From Bacillus sp. SLBN-46 (GTDB lineage: Bacteria > Bacillota > Bacilli > Bacillales > Cytobacillaceae), in the NCBI RefSeq assembly GCF_031453555.1, contig NZ_JAVIZM010000001.1:2859001-2923000 (forward strand): a stretch of DNA of 64,000 nt, given 5' to 3'. The notes below the pieces were generated by a model. That model saw nothing but the letters and a program-made list of their open reading frames with translations, made no database searches and was not told where the DNA came from. Shown here piece by piece: positions 19,143 to 28,255 of this stretch. The translations under genes were made by a program, and so were the position numbers. Each line of letters begins with the position of its first letter. The stretch's first letter is position 1.

Positions 19143-19943
19143 CTACAAATGTTTCTTTAACTCGTCCAATATATTTTTTGTTACGTTCTCAACAATCGTT
19201 TGAAGATCCTGTTTTGATAAGCTTTGTTCAATGGGAGGAGTACGTTTCACCGAATGAACGTCAGTTTCAGTTTCAACACCAAGGGGTGAATTTCCTTTTA
19301 TGCCCATTTTTGCTTTCATTTCAACCAAAGTTTGAACATGGTTCTTCGATAACTCCCGATCCCCATTTAATTGCTTAGAAATCCAATTAATTTTGGCGGT
19401 AAATTCCATCGATTCTATTAGGAAATAAGCATGTTCAAGGTCTCTTCCCCATGTTAACGCTCCGTGGTTTTCTAATAAGACCCCTTGATGGTCGTAAACA
19501 TATTTCTTCACCGCATTTGGTACTTCTTCCGTTGAAGGGGTCCCATACTCTGCCACAGGAATGCTACCTAGGTAGACTACAGACTCTGGCATAATGGCTT
19601 GATCTAAAGGAATACCTGCAATTGCAAACGCAGTGGCATAGGGTGGATGAACATGCACAATAGCTTGTATGTCTGGCCTCTCTTGATACACAAGCATGTG
19701 CATTTTCATTTCAGAAGTGGGACGGTAATCCCCCTCCAATACGTCACCATCCGCATTCACTTTTACGATCATTTCTGGTGTCATAAAACCTTTACTAACA
19801 CCTGTAGGGGTGATAAGAAATTCATCCTCACTAAGACGAATCGAAATATTTCCATCGTTTGCAGCTACAAACCCTTTATCATAGATTCTTTTTCCAATTT
19901 CACAAATTTGTTTTTTATATTTAATTTCAGAAATCATGTACAT
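19143..19943 (-). CDS. Class II aldolase (fuculose-1-phosphate aldolase-like)
   Basis: 266 residues. Zinc-site motifs HVHPPYATAFA (about residue 98) and ENHGALTWGRDLEHA (about 158) and phosphate-binding NDGNISIRL (about 29) and TPTGVSKG are intact. The C-terminal 60 residues are an extra tail beyond the usual 210-residue fold. It begins 18 bases after the MtnA-type isomerase gene, so they form an operon. I infer that it splits 5-deoxyribulose-1-phosphate or 5-methylthioribulose-1-phosphate to DHAP and an aldehyde; MtnB-type dehydratase or a fuculose aldolase are alternatives. Confidence 0.85.
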   Translation of the reverse strand: MYMISEIKYKKQICEIGKRIYDKGFVAANDGNISIRLSEDEFLITPTGVSKGFMTPEMIVKVNADGDVLEGDYRPTSEMKMHMLVYQERPDIQAIVHVHPPYATAFAIAGIPLDQAIMPESVVYLGSIPVAEYGTPSTEEVPNAVKKYVYDHQGVLLENHGALTWGRDLEHAYFLIESMEFTAKINWISKQLNGDRELSKNHVQTLVEMKAKMGIKGNSPLGVETETDVHSVKRTPPIEQSLSKQDLQTIVENVTKNILDELKKHL

Positions 19944-19961
19944 ACCCGCTTTCCACTTTTA

Positions 19962-21008
19962 TCATTTAAAAAGTTTTGGAAGCTCTTCTTGGTAATTTCC
20001 TGTTAGGATGCCCTTTTCTGTTATTATAGCAGTTATAAGTTCATGTGGCGTCACATCAAAGGCTGGATTAAATACCTTTACTCCCTCCGGAGCCGTTCTT
20101 TTTCCAAAACCTTCAGTAATTTCAGTCGCCTCACGTTCTTCAATTGGGATTTCATCCCCAGTTTTAGTTTCTAAATCGATTGTTGAAATAGGTGCGGCTA
20201 CATAGAACGGAATATTATGGGCTTTCGCTAATAACGCTACTCCATACGTTCCAATTTTATTTGCTACGTCACCATTCGCTGCAACTCGGTCACATCCCAC
20301 AATCACCGCTTGCACCCAACCTTTTTGCATAACCATTGCAGCCATATTATCAGTTATTAATGTAACATCAATGCCAGCTTGCATTAACTCCCAAGCAGTT
20401 AGTCGTGCACCCTGAAGGAGCGGTCTTGTTTCATCTGCAAATACTTTTATATTCCAACCTTTTTCTTTTGCCAGGTATAGGGGGGCTAGCGCTGTTCCAT
20501 ATCTTGCGGTTGCAATTCCGCCTGCATTACAATGGGTAAGGACGCCCATTCCATCATTTAATAGTGTTAACGCATGCTCTCCGATTGTCCGACAAACCTC
20601 TTCGTCTTCATTACGGATGGTATGTGCTTCATTTTCGAGTGCTGCTTTTATTTGTTGAACAGGTTGGTCTTTCTCTTTTAGTGCCTTCTCATCCATCCGC
20701 TTTAGCGCCCAAAATAAGTTGACCGCAGTGGGCCGTGAGGTAGCTAAATAATCAGCTTGCTTTTTAAAATAAGCATAAAAATCCTCGAAGGAATTTTCAG
20801 GCGCATCCTTTATTCCAACTACTAACCCATAAGCAGCAGCTATTCCGATTGCAGGTGCACCACGAACCTTTAATTGTTTAATGGCGTCCCATGCATCTTC
20901 AATTTTAGTGATTTCAAGAAATTCTGTAACATTTGGAATTTTGGTTTGATCTAATATTTTTAATATCCCATTATCATATGATACGGATTGTAAAAAAGCT
21001 TGTTCCAT
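19962..21008 (-). CDS. mtnA: S-methyl-5-thioribose-1-phosphate isomerase family protein
   Basis: 348 residues, MtnA/eIF2B-like fold. The catalytic Cys lies in [12 protein letters not shown] and the Asp in [30 protein letters not shown] [15 protein letters not shown] marks the phosphate site. It isomerises methylthioribose-1-phosphate to the ribulose form, or deoxyribose-1-phosphate in the DrdI branch. ATG 21008 follows GAGGAGATG; the longer frame to 21032 begins with GTG and no ribosome site. Followed by an aldolase instead of mtnB/mtnW/mtnX. Confidence 0.92.
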   Translation of the reverse strand: MEQAFLQSVSYDNGILKILDQTKIPNVTEFLEITKIEDAWDAIKQLKVRGAPAIGIAAAYGLVVGIKDAPENSFEDFYAYFKKQADYLATSRPTAVNLFWALKRMDEKALKEKDQPVQQIKAALENEAHTIRNEDEEVCRTIGEHALTLLNDGMGVLTHCNAGGIATARYGTALAPLYLAKEKGWNIKVFADETRPLLQGARLTAWELMQAGIDVTLITDNMAAMVMQKGWVQAVIVGCDRVAANGDVANKIGTYGVALLAKAHNIPFYVAAPISTIDLETKTGDEIPIEEREATEITEGFGKRTAPEGVKVFNPAFDVTPHELITAIITEKGILTGNYQEELPKLFK

Positions 21009-21191
21009 AAAAAACATCTCCTCATTGTTCACTCAGAAGTAATTTATTTTTAAAAGTACTACTACCTTTGTAATTTTAACAATATTCAAGACATATGCAA
21101 TACTTTCATTTTTGAAAATTGGAATTCTTATCATTAACAGAATTATCGGGAAATTTGTTAAGATGAAGTATGTGAGAGGAGATGATTAAAG

Positions 21192-22229
21192 TTGAAAATA
21201 CTAGTTTTAGGCGGTAGCAGATTTTTAGGGAGAACATTCGTAGAAGAAGCACTATCTCAAAATCATGAAGTAACGATTTTTAATCGTGGTAATCAAAACG
21301 TAGGTCTTAAGGATATTGAAATCATTACTGGCGATCGGTTTGGAGACTTGTGTGAGCTTAAAAACCGCTATTGGGATACGGTTTTGGATACTAGCGGTTT
21401 TATTCCTTCTACCGTAAAAAATAGCACGGAGTTACTTAAAGATCGGGTGAAACACTATGCCTTTATTTCTAGTATTTCTGTTTATCAGGACTGGGTTCCA
21501 GAAAATTTAGATGAAACCTATCCTGTGTTAGACATGTCTTTTGAGAAATCAAATGAGCTTTCAAAGGATGTGAATGGTCCTATTTATGAGTATTACGGAC
21601 ATTTTAAAGCATTATGTGAAAGGATTGCAGAAATGAATATGCCTGGCAGAGTATTAAATGTACGCGCTGGGCAATTAATTGGTCCTAATGACTATACAGA
21701 TCGTATTCCATATTGGGTACATAGGGTTGCAAAGGGTGGAAACGTGTTAGTGCCCGGAAATGAGAACCGACGTGTACAGCTAATAGATAACAATGACCTT
21801 TCGAAGTGGATTTTGAAGATGATGACAGCTAACACCTCTGGAACGTTTAATGCAACAGGACCTGATTTTCCTCTAACGATGAAACAATTCATTGACGCAT
21901 GCTTAAGAGTTACTGGTTCTGATGCTGAAATTGTATGGGCTGATGAGGAGTTCCTTCTTGAACAAAAGGTTGCACCTTGGACTGAAATGCCTTTATGGGT
22001 TCCAGAAAATGCCCCGCTTTCGCCTGAACTTGAAAAGCCTTGGAAGGGTACTTTTTCAATCAATATTGATAAGGCAGTGAAAAGTGGACTTACGTTCAGG
22101 ACGCTGGACGAGAGCATATCGGATATTTATGAGTGGGAAAAGACTCGACATATTTCTCAGGATGAGTGGAAATCAGGAATGAGAGCAGAAAGAGAGAAAG
22201 AGCTTCTCACGTTATTGGGTAGAAATTAA
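21192..22229 (+). CDS. NAD-dependent epimerase/dehydratase (extended SDR)
   Basis: 345 residues. Rossmann motif LVLGGSRFLGRTFVEEA at the N-terminus, Ser in FISSISVYQD, and the YxxxK pair in YYGHFKALCE. The C-terminal part (SGTFNATGPDFPLTMKQF) is typical of bacterial epimerase-like reductases of unknown substrate. Start is TTG 21192, ten bases after GAGGAG. Monocistronic; divergent from the mtnA-type operon. Substrate not identifiable. Confidence 0.85.
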   Translation: MKILVLGGSRFLGRTFVEEALSQNHEVTIFNRGNQNVGLKDIEIITGDRFGDLCELKNRYWDTVLDTSGFIPSTVKNSTELLKDRVKHYAFISSISVYQDWVPENLDETYPVLDMSFEKSNELSKDVNGPIYEYYGHFKALCERIAEMNMPGRVLNVRAGQLIGPNDYTDRIPYWVHRVAKGGNVLVPGNENRRVQLIDNNDLSKWILKMMTANTSGTFNATGPDFPLTMKQFIDACLRVTGSDAEIVWADEEFLLEQKVAPWTEMPLWVPENAPLSPELEKPWKGTFSINIDKAVKSGLTFRTLDESISDIYEWEKTRHISQDEWKSGMRAEREKELLTLLGRN

Positions 22230-22241
22230 GGGAAATTGTGG

Positions 22242-22337
22242 TACGCAAATAAAAGCTTGTTTTACGCAAATAAAGGGCGATTTATCGCAAATAAAATGCA
22301 CTTTTCCGCAAATAAAAATGAAGTTTCCGCAAATAAA
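22242..22337 (+). repeat. Array of five CGCAAATAAA units, exact 21-nt period
   Basis: CGCAAATAAA begins at 22244, 22265, 22286, 22307 and 22328. Spacing is exactly 21 nt each time; the 11 bases between units vary but tend to end in TTT plus one base. The array lies after the epimerase gene and before the terminator shared with the ABC-F gene. Each frame of the array could read as heptapeptides (xQIKxxF), but there is no start or ribosome site. Confidence 0.9.
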
Positions 22338-22346
22338 CGATGAAAA

Positions 22347-22386
22347 AAAACTGAAGAGAGCAATAATTTATGCTCTCTTCAGTTTT
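22347..22386. terminator. Shared terminator, epimerase and ABC-F genes
   Basis: AAAACTGAAGAGAGCA/TGCTCTCTTCAGTTTT, 16-bp perfect stem with T/A runs on both sides between convergent genes. Confidence 0.85.
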
Positions 22387-24102
22387 TTAGCTGTTAAAAT
22401 TTCGTTTTTGTTTAAGAAGTTCATTAAATTCCTTGTCTAAAACCAGATATTTCGGATCTTTTTGATCAATTGTTGATAATTCCCCCAAAATCGAAGCTAT
22501 TCTGTTTTCAATAATTAAAAGCTGTTCCTTCGAACTTTGGCCACCCGTTTTATCTTTATTCAAATACTGCTCTGGCTTCATTTCCACTCGCTTGATTTGT
22601 TGACCTTCAAAAACTAACAATCGATCACACAGTTTATTAAGAAAATAATAATCATGTGACACAGTAATAATAGTCCCTGTAAAATCAGCTACCGTCCGTT
22701 CAAGCTGTTCCCTACTAGGTAAATCCAAATGATTGGTAGGTTCATCTAAAATGAGAACATCATATTCCTTCATTAACATCTCCACAAGCTTGACTCGCGT
22801 CCGTTCTCCTAAGCTTAATGTAGAAATAGGCTTTGTAATAAAAGTATCCTTTAACCCTAAATTGGCAAGCAAAGTCCTAGCCTTAAGAATACTTTCTCTA
22901 TCTGTAAAACCCAATGCCTCAATCGCCGTTTTTTCTGCTGGCAAGTCATCTACATCCTGGCTCAAATAGGCAATCTGTATAGAGTCACTCCTCCACAGTT
23001 CCCCAAATGAGACGCTCTCCTGATCTAATATCATTTTTAGTAAAGTTGACTTTCCACAGCCATTTTCACCTAACAGTCCAATCCGTTCTCCATGATTAAT
23101 GTAGAAGTGGGATTCATGGAAAAGGGTCTCGTCTGTGAAAACTTTTCCAAGATTCTTTGCCTCAATAATCCGTTTTCCTCTTTTTCCATGATTCTCAAAT
23201 TGAAATCTAACTGCTGCTTCTTCAAGAGGCTTTTCGATCTTATTTTTCTCAAGTTCATTCTGCAATCGTTTCATCTTTGATTTGACTTGGGTATCTCTTT
23301 TCTTAGCTTTTGCCCGGTGATACTCTTTATATCCGTAATCCCTGCTTTGCTTGGTTGAAGTCTGGTGGGCCTTATCAGACCAAGACTTTAGCTGTTCCAT
23401 TTGATTTTCAACTATTTCAATTTGACGTTGTTGTACGTTATACTGGTGCCGGTGGTTCTCGGTTCGTTGTTGTTTTTCCTTCCGGTAGCTGCTATAGTTC
23501 CCATTGTAAAAATGAATTTTACTATTTTCTAATTCAAATATACGATTAACCGTTCTGTCTAAAAAATGCCGGTCATGGGAGATGGTCAAAACAGCTCCAT
23601 GGAATGTTTCTAATTCGGAAACCAGCCATTCAATCCCTGTAAAATCTAAATGGTTAGTGGGTTCATCTAGAATTAAAAAGTCTGGTTGGGATGACCAAAT
23701 CATAGATAAGGCAAGCTTTAATTTTTCTCCACCGCTTAGATGGGATAGGCGTGTTTCCTCCCAATCATAGACCTTCTTGAGCTCAAGCTCTTTAGTATGC
23801 TGGTACAACACATTATTGGCGCTCCCGAATATGGACTCGTGAAAATCGTTCATTTCATAATCAATCGATTGCGAAAGGTAGCCAATTTTTAAATCCTCTC
23901 GCTTTTCAATATGTCCTTTATCAGGTAGTATTTTTCCGAAGAGAATATTTGCCAAAGTTGTTTTTCCAGTTCCATTATAGCCAACCAGACCGATTCTTTC
24001 TCCGTTTTTAATCTCAAAATGAATCTGGTCTAATACCTTTCGTAATTGAAAATTTTTATCTAAACCTGTAACTTTTATTATCGTTTTTTGATTTGTAAGC
24101 AT
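22387..24102 (-). CDS. ABC-F ATPase, VmlR-like ribosome protection protein
   Basis: 571 residues with two ABC domains and no membrane part. First domain: Walker A GYNGTGKTT, signature LSGGEKLKLAL, Walker B FLILDEPTNHLDF; second: GENGCGKST, LSLGERTRVKL, VLILDEPTNHLDL. The inter-domain linker is charged, with KSWSDKAHQTSTKQSRDYG and KEYHRAKAKKRDTQ, as in B. subtilis VmlR, which frees ribosomes from lincosamides, streptogramin A and pleuromutilins. Resistance is inferred. ATG 24102 is seven bases after GGGAG; a longer frame reaching 24216 has no ribosome site. A 245-nt leader precedes it. Confidence 0.88.
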   Translation of the reverse strand: MLTNQKTIIKVTGLDKNFQLRKVLDQIHFEIKNGERIGLVGYNGTGKTTLANILFGKILPDKGHIEKREDLKIGYLSQSIDYEMNDFHESIFGSANNVLYQHTKELELKKVYDWEETRLSHLSGGEKLKLALSMIWSSQPDFLILDEPTNHLDFTGIEWLVSELETFHGAVLTISHDRHFLDRTVNRIFELENSKIHFYNGNYSSYRKEKQQRTENHRHQYNVQQRQIEIVENQMEQLKSWSDKAHQTSTKQSRDYGYKEYHRAKAKKRDTQVKSKMKRLQNELEKNKIEKPLEEAAVRFQFENHGKRGKRIIEAKNLGKVFTDETLFHESHFYINHGERIGLLGENGCGKSTLLKMILDQESVSFGELWRSDSIQIAYLSQDVDDLPAEKTAIEALGFTDRESILKARTLLANLGLKDTFITKPISTLSLGERTRVKLVEMLMKEYDVLILDEPTNHLDLPSREQLERTVADFTGTIITVSHDYYFLNKLCDRLLVFEGQQIKRVEMKPEQYLNKDKTGGQSSKEQLLIIENRIASILGELSTIDQKDPKYLVLDKEFNELLKQKRNFNS

Positions 24103-24350
24103 AAAAAAACTCCCTTCAATGAACCTGAAAGAGAGATTTATGTCTAAAAATATCATGAATTCCCGTAAAAACGAGACAACAAATACACCTGTTAAAAGGT
24201 TTGCATTGTTATACATGTACGATCAGGACATAAAAAAGGACAGACTAATCCTATTCTTCAGGTTCAACATTTTTCGTTTTTCGAATCATGTACTGAAAAA
24301 TAAGATTATAACTTCATCGGTACTTAATCATTCCTTTTCGTTTGATAGTT
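24103..24350 (-). promoter_or_regulatory. Long leader of the ABC-F gene with possible attenuator and leader ORF
   Basis: About 245 nt lie between the predicted transcription start and the gene. They hold a short ORF at 24251-24289 (MIRKTKNVEPEE) whose final codons contain GAACCTGAAG; the complementary TTCAGGTTC lies just before the gene's Shine-Dalgarno. The two arms could pair and hide or free the gene start when a ribosome stalls on the leader. Antibiotic-inducible leaders are known for this family; the pairing here is inferred, and the leader ORF lacks a clear ribosome site. Confidence 0.45.
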
Positions 24351-24352
24351 TT

Positions 24353-24382
24353 ATTTTATTTGACGACCATTTAAATTGTCAA
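24353..24382 (-). promoter_or_regulatory. Predicted sigma-A promoter of the ABC-F gene
   Basis: Minus strand TTGACA (24377-24382), 18-nt spacer, TAAAAT (24353-24358). This is the only near-consensus pair in the interval. Confidence 0.55.
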
Positions 24383-24421
24383 ACATTTCATTAGCAGGTC
24401 GCGCAAAATCCTTTCTTAAAA

Positions 24422-24449
24422 AAACACCATGCCAGCTGGCATGGTGTTT
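24422..24449 (-). terminator. Terminator of citB
   Basis: AAACACCATGCC AGCT GGCATGGTGTTT, 12-bp perfect stem, T7 tail on the minus strand. Confidence 0.9.
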
Positions 24450-24455
24450 ATCAAA

Positions 24456-27161
24456 TTAAGCTTGTAATTTTTCACGTAGAACCATTGGTAGAATTCCACC
24501 GTGACGGTAGTAGTCAATTTCAACTTCAGAATCGAAACGAACAAGAACTTCGAATTCTTTCTTGTTACCAGCTTCGTCAGTAGCTGTAACTTTTAGAAGA
24601 TCACGTGGTCTTACATTTTCGTCTACTTGTACTTCAAATGTCTCTTTACCAGTTAATCCAAGAGTTTCAGCACTATCGCCATCCTTGAATTGAAGTGGAA
24701 GAACACCCATTAATACTAGGTTTGAACGGTGGATACGCTCGAAGCTTTCTGCAAGAACAGTTTTAATACCTAAAAGGTTTGTTCCTTTAGCAGCCCAGTC
24801 ACGAGATGAGCCCATTCCGTAATCTTTACCAGCAAGAACCATTAGTCCAGTGCCATTTTCTTTGTACTTCATGCAAGCATCGTAAATGGAAGTAACTTCA
24901 CCTGTTGGCCAGTAAGTTGTGAAACCACCTTCTGTACCAGGAGCGATTTGGTTACGGATACGAATGTTCGCGAACGTTCCACGCATCATAACTTCGTGGT
25001 TACCACGACGAGAGCCGTATGAGTTAAAGTCACGAGGTTGAACGCCTTTTTCTAATAGGTATTTACCAGCTGGAGTATTTTTACCAATTGCTCCTGCAGG
25101 TGAAATGTGGTCCGTTGTAACAGAGTCACCGAACTTACCAACTACACGAAGTCCTGCTAAAGGTTCAACCGTACCTGGTTCTGGTGATAAACCTTCAAAG
25201 AATGGTGGGTTAGCAATATAAGTTGAATCTTCATCCCAAGTGTATAATGGCTCATTGCTAGTTTTAATTTCGTTCCAACGTTCGTTATCACCGAACACAT
25301 TCTCGTATTCTCTACGGAATAATTCAGGAGTGACCGTACGTTTAACAACATCATTTACTTCAGCAGTTGATGGCCAAATATCCTTGAAGAATACATCGTT
25401 ACCGTCTTTATCTTTACCAATTGCTTCAGAGCCGAAATCAATATTCACTGTACCAGCAAGGGCATATGCAACCACAAGTGGTGGTGAAGCAAGGTAGTTA
25501 GCTTTTACAAGCGGGTGAATACGGCCTTCAAAGTTACGGTTACCTGAAAGAACAGATGTAACTAAAAGATCATTTTCAGCGATAGTTTTTTCAATTTCTT
25601 CCTTTAATGGACCGGAGTTACCGATACATGTTGTACAGCCGTAACCAACAAGGTTGAAGCCGATTTGTTCTAAATATGGAAGTAATCCTGAATCACGAAG
25701 GTATCCAGTTACAACCTTTGAACCTGGTGCTAAAGAAGTTTTTACAAACTTAGGAACTTCCATTCCTAGCTCAACTGCCTTCTTCGCAACAAGTCCTGCT
25801 CCAACAAGAACATATGGGTTGGAAGTATTTGTACAGCTAGTGATAGAAGCAATCGCAACAGCACCTGTTTTGATGGCAGCTTCATCACCGTTATTAAATT
25901 TAATTGTTGCTTCTTTTGCAAGTTCGTCAGCTTGTAAACCGAAACCTTGGTTTCCTTGTGGTGCAGAAATAGCTTTAGTGAACTCCTCTTTCATTTTTGA
26001 AAGTGGAATCAAATCTTGTGGACGCTTAGGACCAGAAAGATTTGGTTCAATTACTGAAAGATCAATTTCAACCACATTTGAATAAACAGGCTCAAAAGAT
26101 GCATCAAAGAACAAGCTATTTGCTTTGCAGTACTGTTCAACAACATGAATTTGTTCTTCTTCACGGCCAGTTAAGCGTAAGTACTCAATTGCTTCACCGT
26201 CAACCGGGAAGAAACCGCAAGTAGCACCATATTCAGGGGCCATGTTGGCAATAGTTGCACGGTCAGCAAGTGGAAGTACTGATACACCAGGTCCAAAGAA
26301 TTCGACAAATTTACCAACTACTCCATTACTGCGAAGTACTTGAGTTACTTTTAATGCTAAGTCAGTAGCGGTAGCACCGTTTGGAAGTTCACCGGTTAAC
26401 TTAACACCAACAACTTCAGGTACTGGGAAATATGAAGGCTGTCCAAGCATTCCTGCTTCTGCTTCAATACCACCTACGCCCCATCCTAGAACACCAAGAC
26501 CGTTAATCATGGTAGTATGTGAATCAGTTCCTACTAATGTATCTGGATATGCTTCAAGTTCACCGTCAGTTTCAGCAACATGAACAACGTCTGCTAAGTA
26601 TTCAAGGTTTACTTGGTGAACGATACCAGTTGCTGGTGGAACTGCACGGTAGTTATTGAATGATTTTTGAGCCCAGCTTAAGAATTGGTAGCGCTCTGCG
26701 TTACGTTCGAATTCTAGATCCATGTTTACTTTTAATGAATCAGCTGAACCATATGCATCAACTTGTACAGAGTGGTCAATAACAAGATCAACTGTTTTTT
26801 CAGGGTTGATTTTATCTGGATCTCCACCAAGGTCAGCCATTGCTTTTCTTAAAGAAGCAAGGTCTACTACTGCTGGAACACCAGTGAAGTCTTGGAGGAT
26901 AACACGTGAAGGCTTAAATGGTACATCCACCTCTTTAAGCTCTGCTGTTCCCCATTTTGCTAAGTTTTCAACATGCTCTTTTGTGATTACACGGCCATCA
27001 TATTGGCGTAAAACAGATTCAAGTAATACTTTTACAGAATAAGGCAATTTGGTAACGTTACCAATGCCTGCCTCTTCCAATGCTGCTAAACGGTAGTAGT
27101 GGTAGCGTTTGCCGTTTACTTCAAAGGAAGAACGCGCATTAAATACATCATTTTTTACCAT
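24456..27161 (-). CDS. citB: Aconitate hydratase (AcnA/IRP type)
   Basis: 901 residues, normal length. Converts citrate to isocitrate in the TCA cycle and, when its cluster is lost, can bind RNA. The three [4Fe-4S] ligands are Cys in [11 protein letters not shown] and the CTTC pair in [13 protein letters not shown]. Other active-site segments: [36 protein letters not shown]. Start ATG 27161 follows GAGGGGG. The upstream region carries a CcpC-type operator. An early sporulation role is known in B. subtilis. Confidence 0.98.
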   Translation of the reverse strand: MVKNDVFNARSSFEVNGKRYHYYRLAALEEAGIGNVTKLPYSVKVLLESVLRQYDGRVITKEHVENLAKWGTAELKEVDVPFKPSRVILQDFTGVPAVVDLASLRKAMADLGGDPDKINPEKTVDLVIDHSVQVDAYGSADSLKVNMDLEFERNAERYQFLSWAQKSFNNYRAVPPATGIVHQVNLEYLADVVHVAETDGELEAYPDTLVGTDSHTTMINGLGVLGWGVGGIEAEAGMLGQPSYFPVPEVVGVKLTGELPNGATATDLALKVTQVLRSNGVVGKFVEFFGPGVSVLPLADRATIANMAPEYGATCGFFPVDGEAIEYLRLTGREEEQIHVVEQYCKANSLFFDASFEPVYSNVVEIDLSVIEPNLSGPKRPQDLIPLSKMKEEFTKAISAPQGNQGFGLQADELAKEATIKFNNGDEAAIKTGAVAIASITSCTNTSNPYVLVGAGLVAKKAVELGMEVPKFVKTSLAPGSKVVTGYLRDSGLLPYLEQIGFNLVGYGCTTCIGNSGPLKEEIEKTIAENDLLVTSVLSGNRNFEGRIHPLVKANYLASPPLVVAYALAGTVNIDFGSEAIGKDKDGNDVFFKDIWPSTAEVNDVVKRTVTPELFRREYENVFGDNERWNEIKTSNEPLYTWDEDSTYIANPPFFEGLSPEPGTVEPLAGLRVVGKFGDSVTTDHISPAGAIGKNTPAGKYLLEKGVQPRDFNSYGSRRGNHEVMMRGTFANIRIRNQIAPGTEGGFTTYWPTGEVTSIYDACMKYKENGTGLMVLAGKDYGMGSSRDWAAKGTNLLGIKTVLAESFERIHRSNLVLMGVLPLQFKDGDSAETLGLTGKETFEVQVDENVRPRDLLKVTATDEAGNKKEFEVLVRFDSEVEIDYYRHGGILPMVLREKLQA

Positions 27162-27258
27162 GTGTAAAAACCCCCTCGTTCGTCATCATAATACAAGTTT
27201 AATGAAAAGTCGAAAAGTTTGAATTTTCCCATCCATCTTCACTTTTCTCACAATTCTA

Positions 27259-27325
27259 ATCTTAATACAACCTTTTACATAAGTAAATAACAAGAAAGTT
27301 ATTGTGATTGATAAGTTTTTCTTAT
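27259..27325 (-). promoter_or_regulatory. citB promoter with CcpC-type dyad and half site
   Basis: Minus-strand -35 TTTACT (27282-27287) and -10 TAAGAT (27259-27264) with a 17-nt spacer put the start near 27252. ATAA-N7-TTAT at 27311-27325 is centred 66 nt upstream and a TTAT half site (27279-27282) lies at about -27 to -30. That is the arrangement known for CcpC on B. subtilis citB. A weak CodY-like match (four mismatches) is at 27349-27363. Otherwise the 27162-27493 gap holds only the sspO ribosome site. Confidence 0.7.
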
Positions 27326-27493
27326 GTTTTTTTATGTATTTTGTTCCGAATATTTCGAAAATCTTATGGGTCATAAGTGAATACAGAAATCAGGAAAATC
27401 AAATTTTTCGTTATTATTATCTCAAAAAACCAATTGATTGTCATTTTTCAAGGTCTAAAGGAAATAGTAACAATATCAGGAGGTGAATGAGAG

Positions 27494-27646
27494 ATGGCAA
27501 AGCGCAAATCAAACCATGTAATTCCTGGAGCAAACGCTGCTAAAGGACAAGGAAATGGTGCAGGGTTTAATGAGGAACTAGCAAGTGAGCAAGGATTAAG
27601 TGTAAAAGAAAAGATGAACAATAAAAAGCGTAAGAAAAATCAATAA
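27494..27646 (+). CDS. sspO: Small acid-soluble spore protein O
   Basis: 50 residues: [38 protein letters not shown]. This matches SspO (CotK), a minor spore-core protein. ATG 27494 follows AGGAGGTGAATGAGAG. Divergent from citB; in B. subtilis sspO and sspP are adjacent, here a small unrelated gene lies between. Confidence 0.95.
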   Translation: MAKRKSNHVIPGANAAKGQGNGAGFNEELASEQGLSVKEKMNNKKRKKNQ

Positions 27647-27650
27647 AAAA

Positions 27651-27692
27651 AGGGGTCTCGTCCACTGAGCAGTGGGACGAGACCCCTTTTTG
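27651..27692. terminator. Strong terminator after sspO
   Basis: GGGGTCTCGTCC...GGACGAGACCCC followed by T5. It sits between two convergent genes and can serve both. Confidence 0.9.
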
Positions 27693-27701
27693 TTTTATGC
27701 C

Positions 27702-27971
27702 CTATTCAGTCTGATTTACTTCGGCTACAATACTTTGTAAATCTTGCTGGAATCGCTCTAATTGTGCACGTTGGTGTTCAGATGCAACCTCCAAAGCATT
27801 CTCAATTTGCTGATATGCTTCATTGACTTCGTTTTTTAGATGCTTTAATTGATGGCCATAATTAGCACTATCATTTACGATTTGATTAAAAAATCCTTGT
27901 ACCTCTTCATATCCTTGTTGTGCTGCCTGAAATGCCTGTTGCTTGTCCTTGTTGTAAGGATATTTCTCCAT
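27702..27971 (-). CDS. Small Gln-rich helical protein, unknown
   Basis: 89 residues, beginning MEKYPYNKDKQQAFQAAQQGYEEVQG. It is rich in Gln, Glu and Ala and predicted almost wholly helical, with a coiled-coil centre (KHLKNEVNEAYQQIENALEVA). No signal or membrane segment. ATG 27971 has AAGGAGTG upstream. The position between sspO and sspP hints at a spore product, but the family is not recognised. Confidence 0.65.
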   Translation of the reverse strand: MEKYPYNKDKQQAFQAAQQGYEEVQGFFNQIVNDSANYGHQLKHLKNEVNEAYQQIENALEVASEHQRAQLERFQQDLQSIVAEVNQTE

Positions 27972-28081
27972 TGTTTTTTCACTCCTTAATTTTGTTTACC
28001 GTTAAATTGCACAGAAGAACAAAATTTATTCAGCATAAAAAGACTTAATCCTTGCATCCTAATATGTAGGAGGGATGAAAA

Positions 28082-28219
28082 ATGAACAAAAACGATGGCA
28101 AAGACATGAGAAAAAATGCACCAAAACAATCGGGGCAGCCAGAACCATTAAGCGGTTCTCATAAAGTTAAGAATCGCAACCATACCCGTGCAAAACATAA
28201 TACACATCATGATATGTAA
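28082..28219 (+). CDS. sspP: Small acid-soluble spore protein P
   Basis: 45 residues: [20 protein letters not shown] and [19 protein letters not shown]. This is the SspP (CotL) signature. ATG 28082 follows AGGAGGGATGAAAA. Minor spore-core protein expressed in the forespore. Confidence 0.95.
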   Translation: MNKNDGKDMRKNAPKQSGQPEPLSGSHKVKNRNHTRAKHNTHHDM

Positions 28220-28232
28220 ATAAATAAAATAA

Positions 28233-28255
28233 ACCCCTCTTTTTTTAAGAGGGGT
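28233..28255. terminator. Terminator between sspP and selA
   Basis: ACCCCTCTT/AAGAGGGGT stem between convergent genes; the stop codon of selA lies inside it. A T-rich loop and A/T flanks allow use in both directions. Confidence 0.7.

Noticed and set aside
21009..21191. SAM or other riboswitch before the mtnA-type gene
   Set aside because: The interval is AT-rich with no conserved aptamer core; promoter only.
22242..22337. CRISPR array
   Set aside because: Units are only 10 bases with 11-base spacers, far shorter than CRISPR repeats, and no cas genes are present.
24102..24216. N-terminal extension of the ABC-F protein
   Set aside because: The frame is open but lacks a ribosome site; the ATG at 24102 has GGGAG at the right distance and gives the VmlR-like start.
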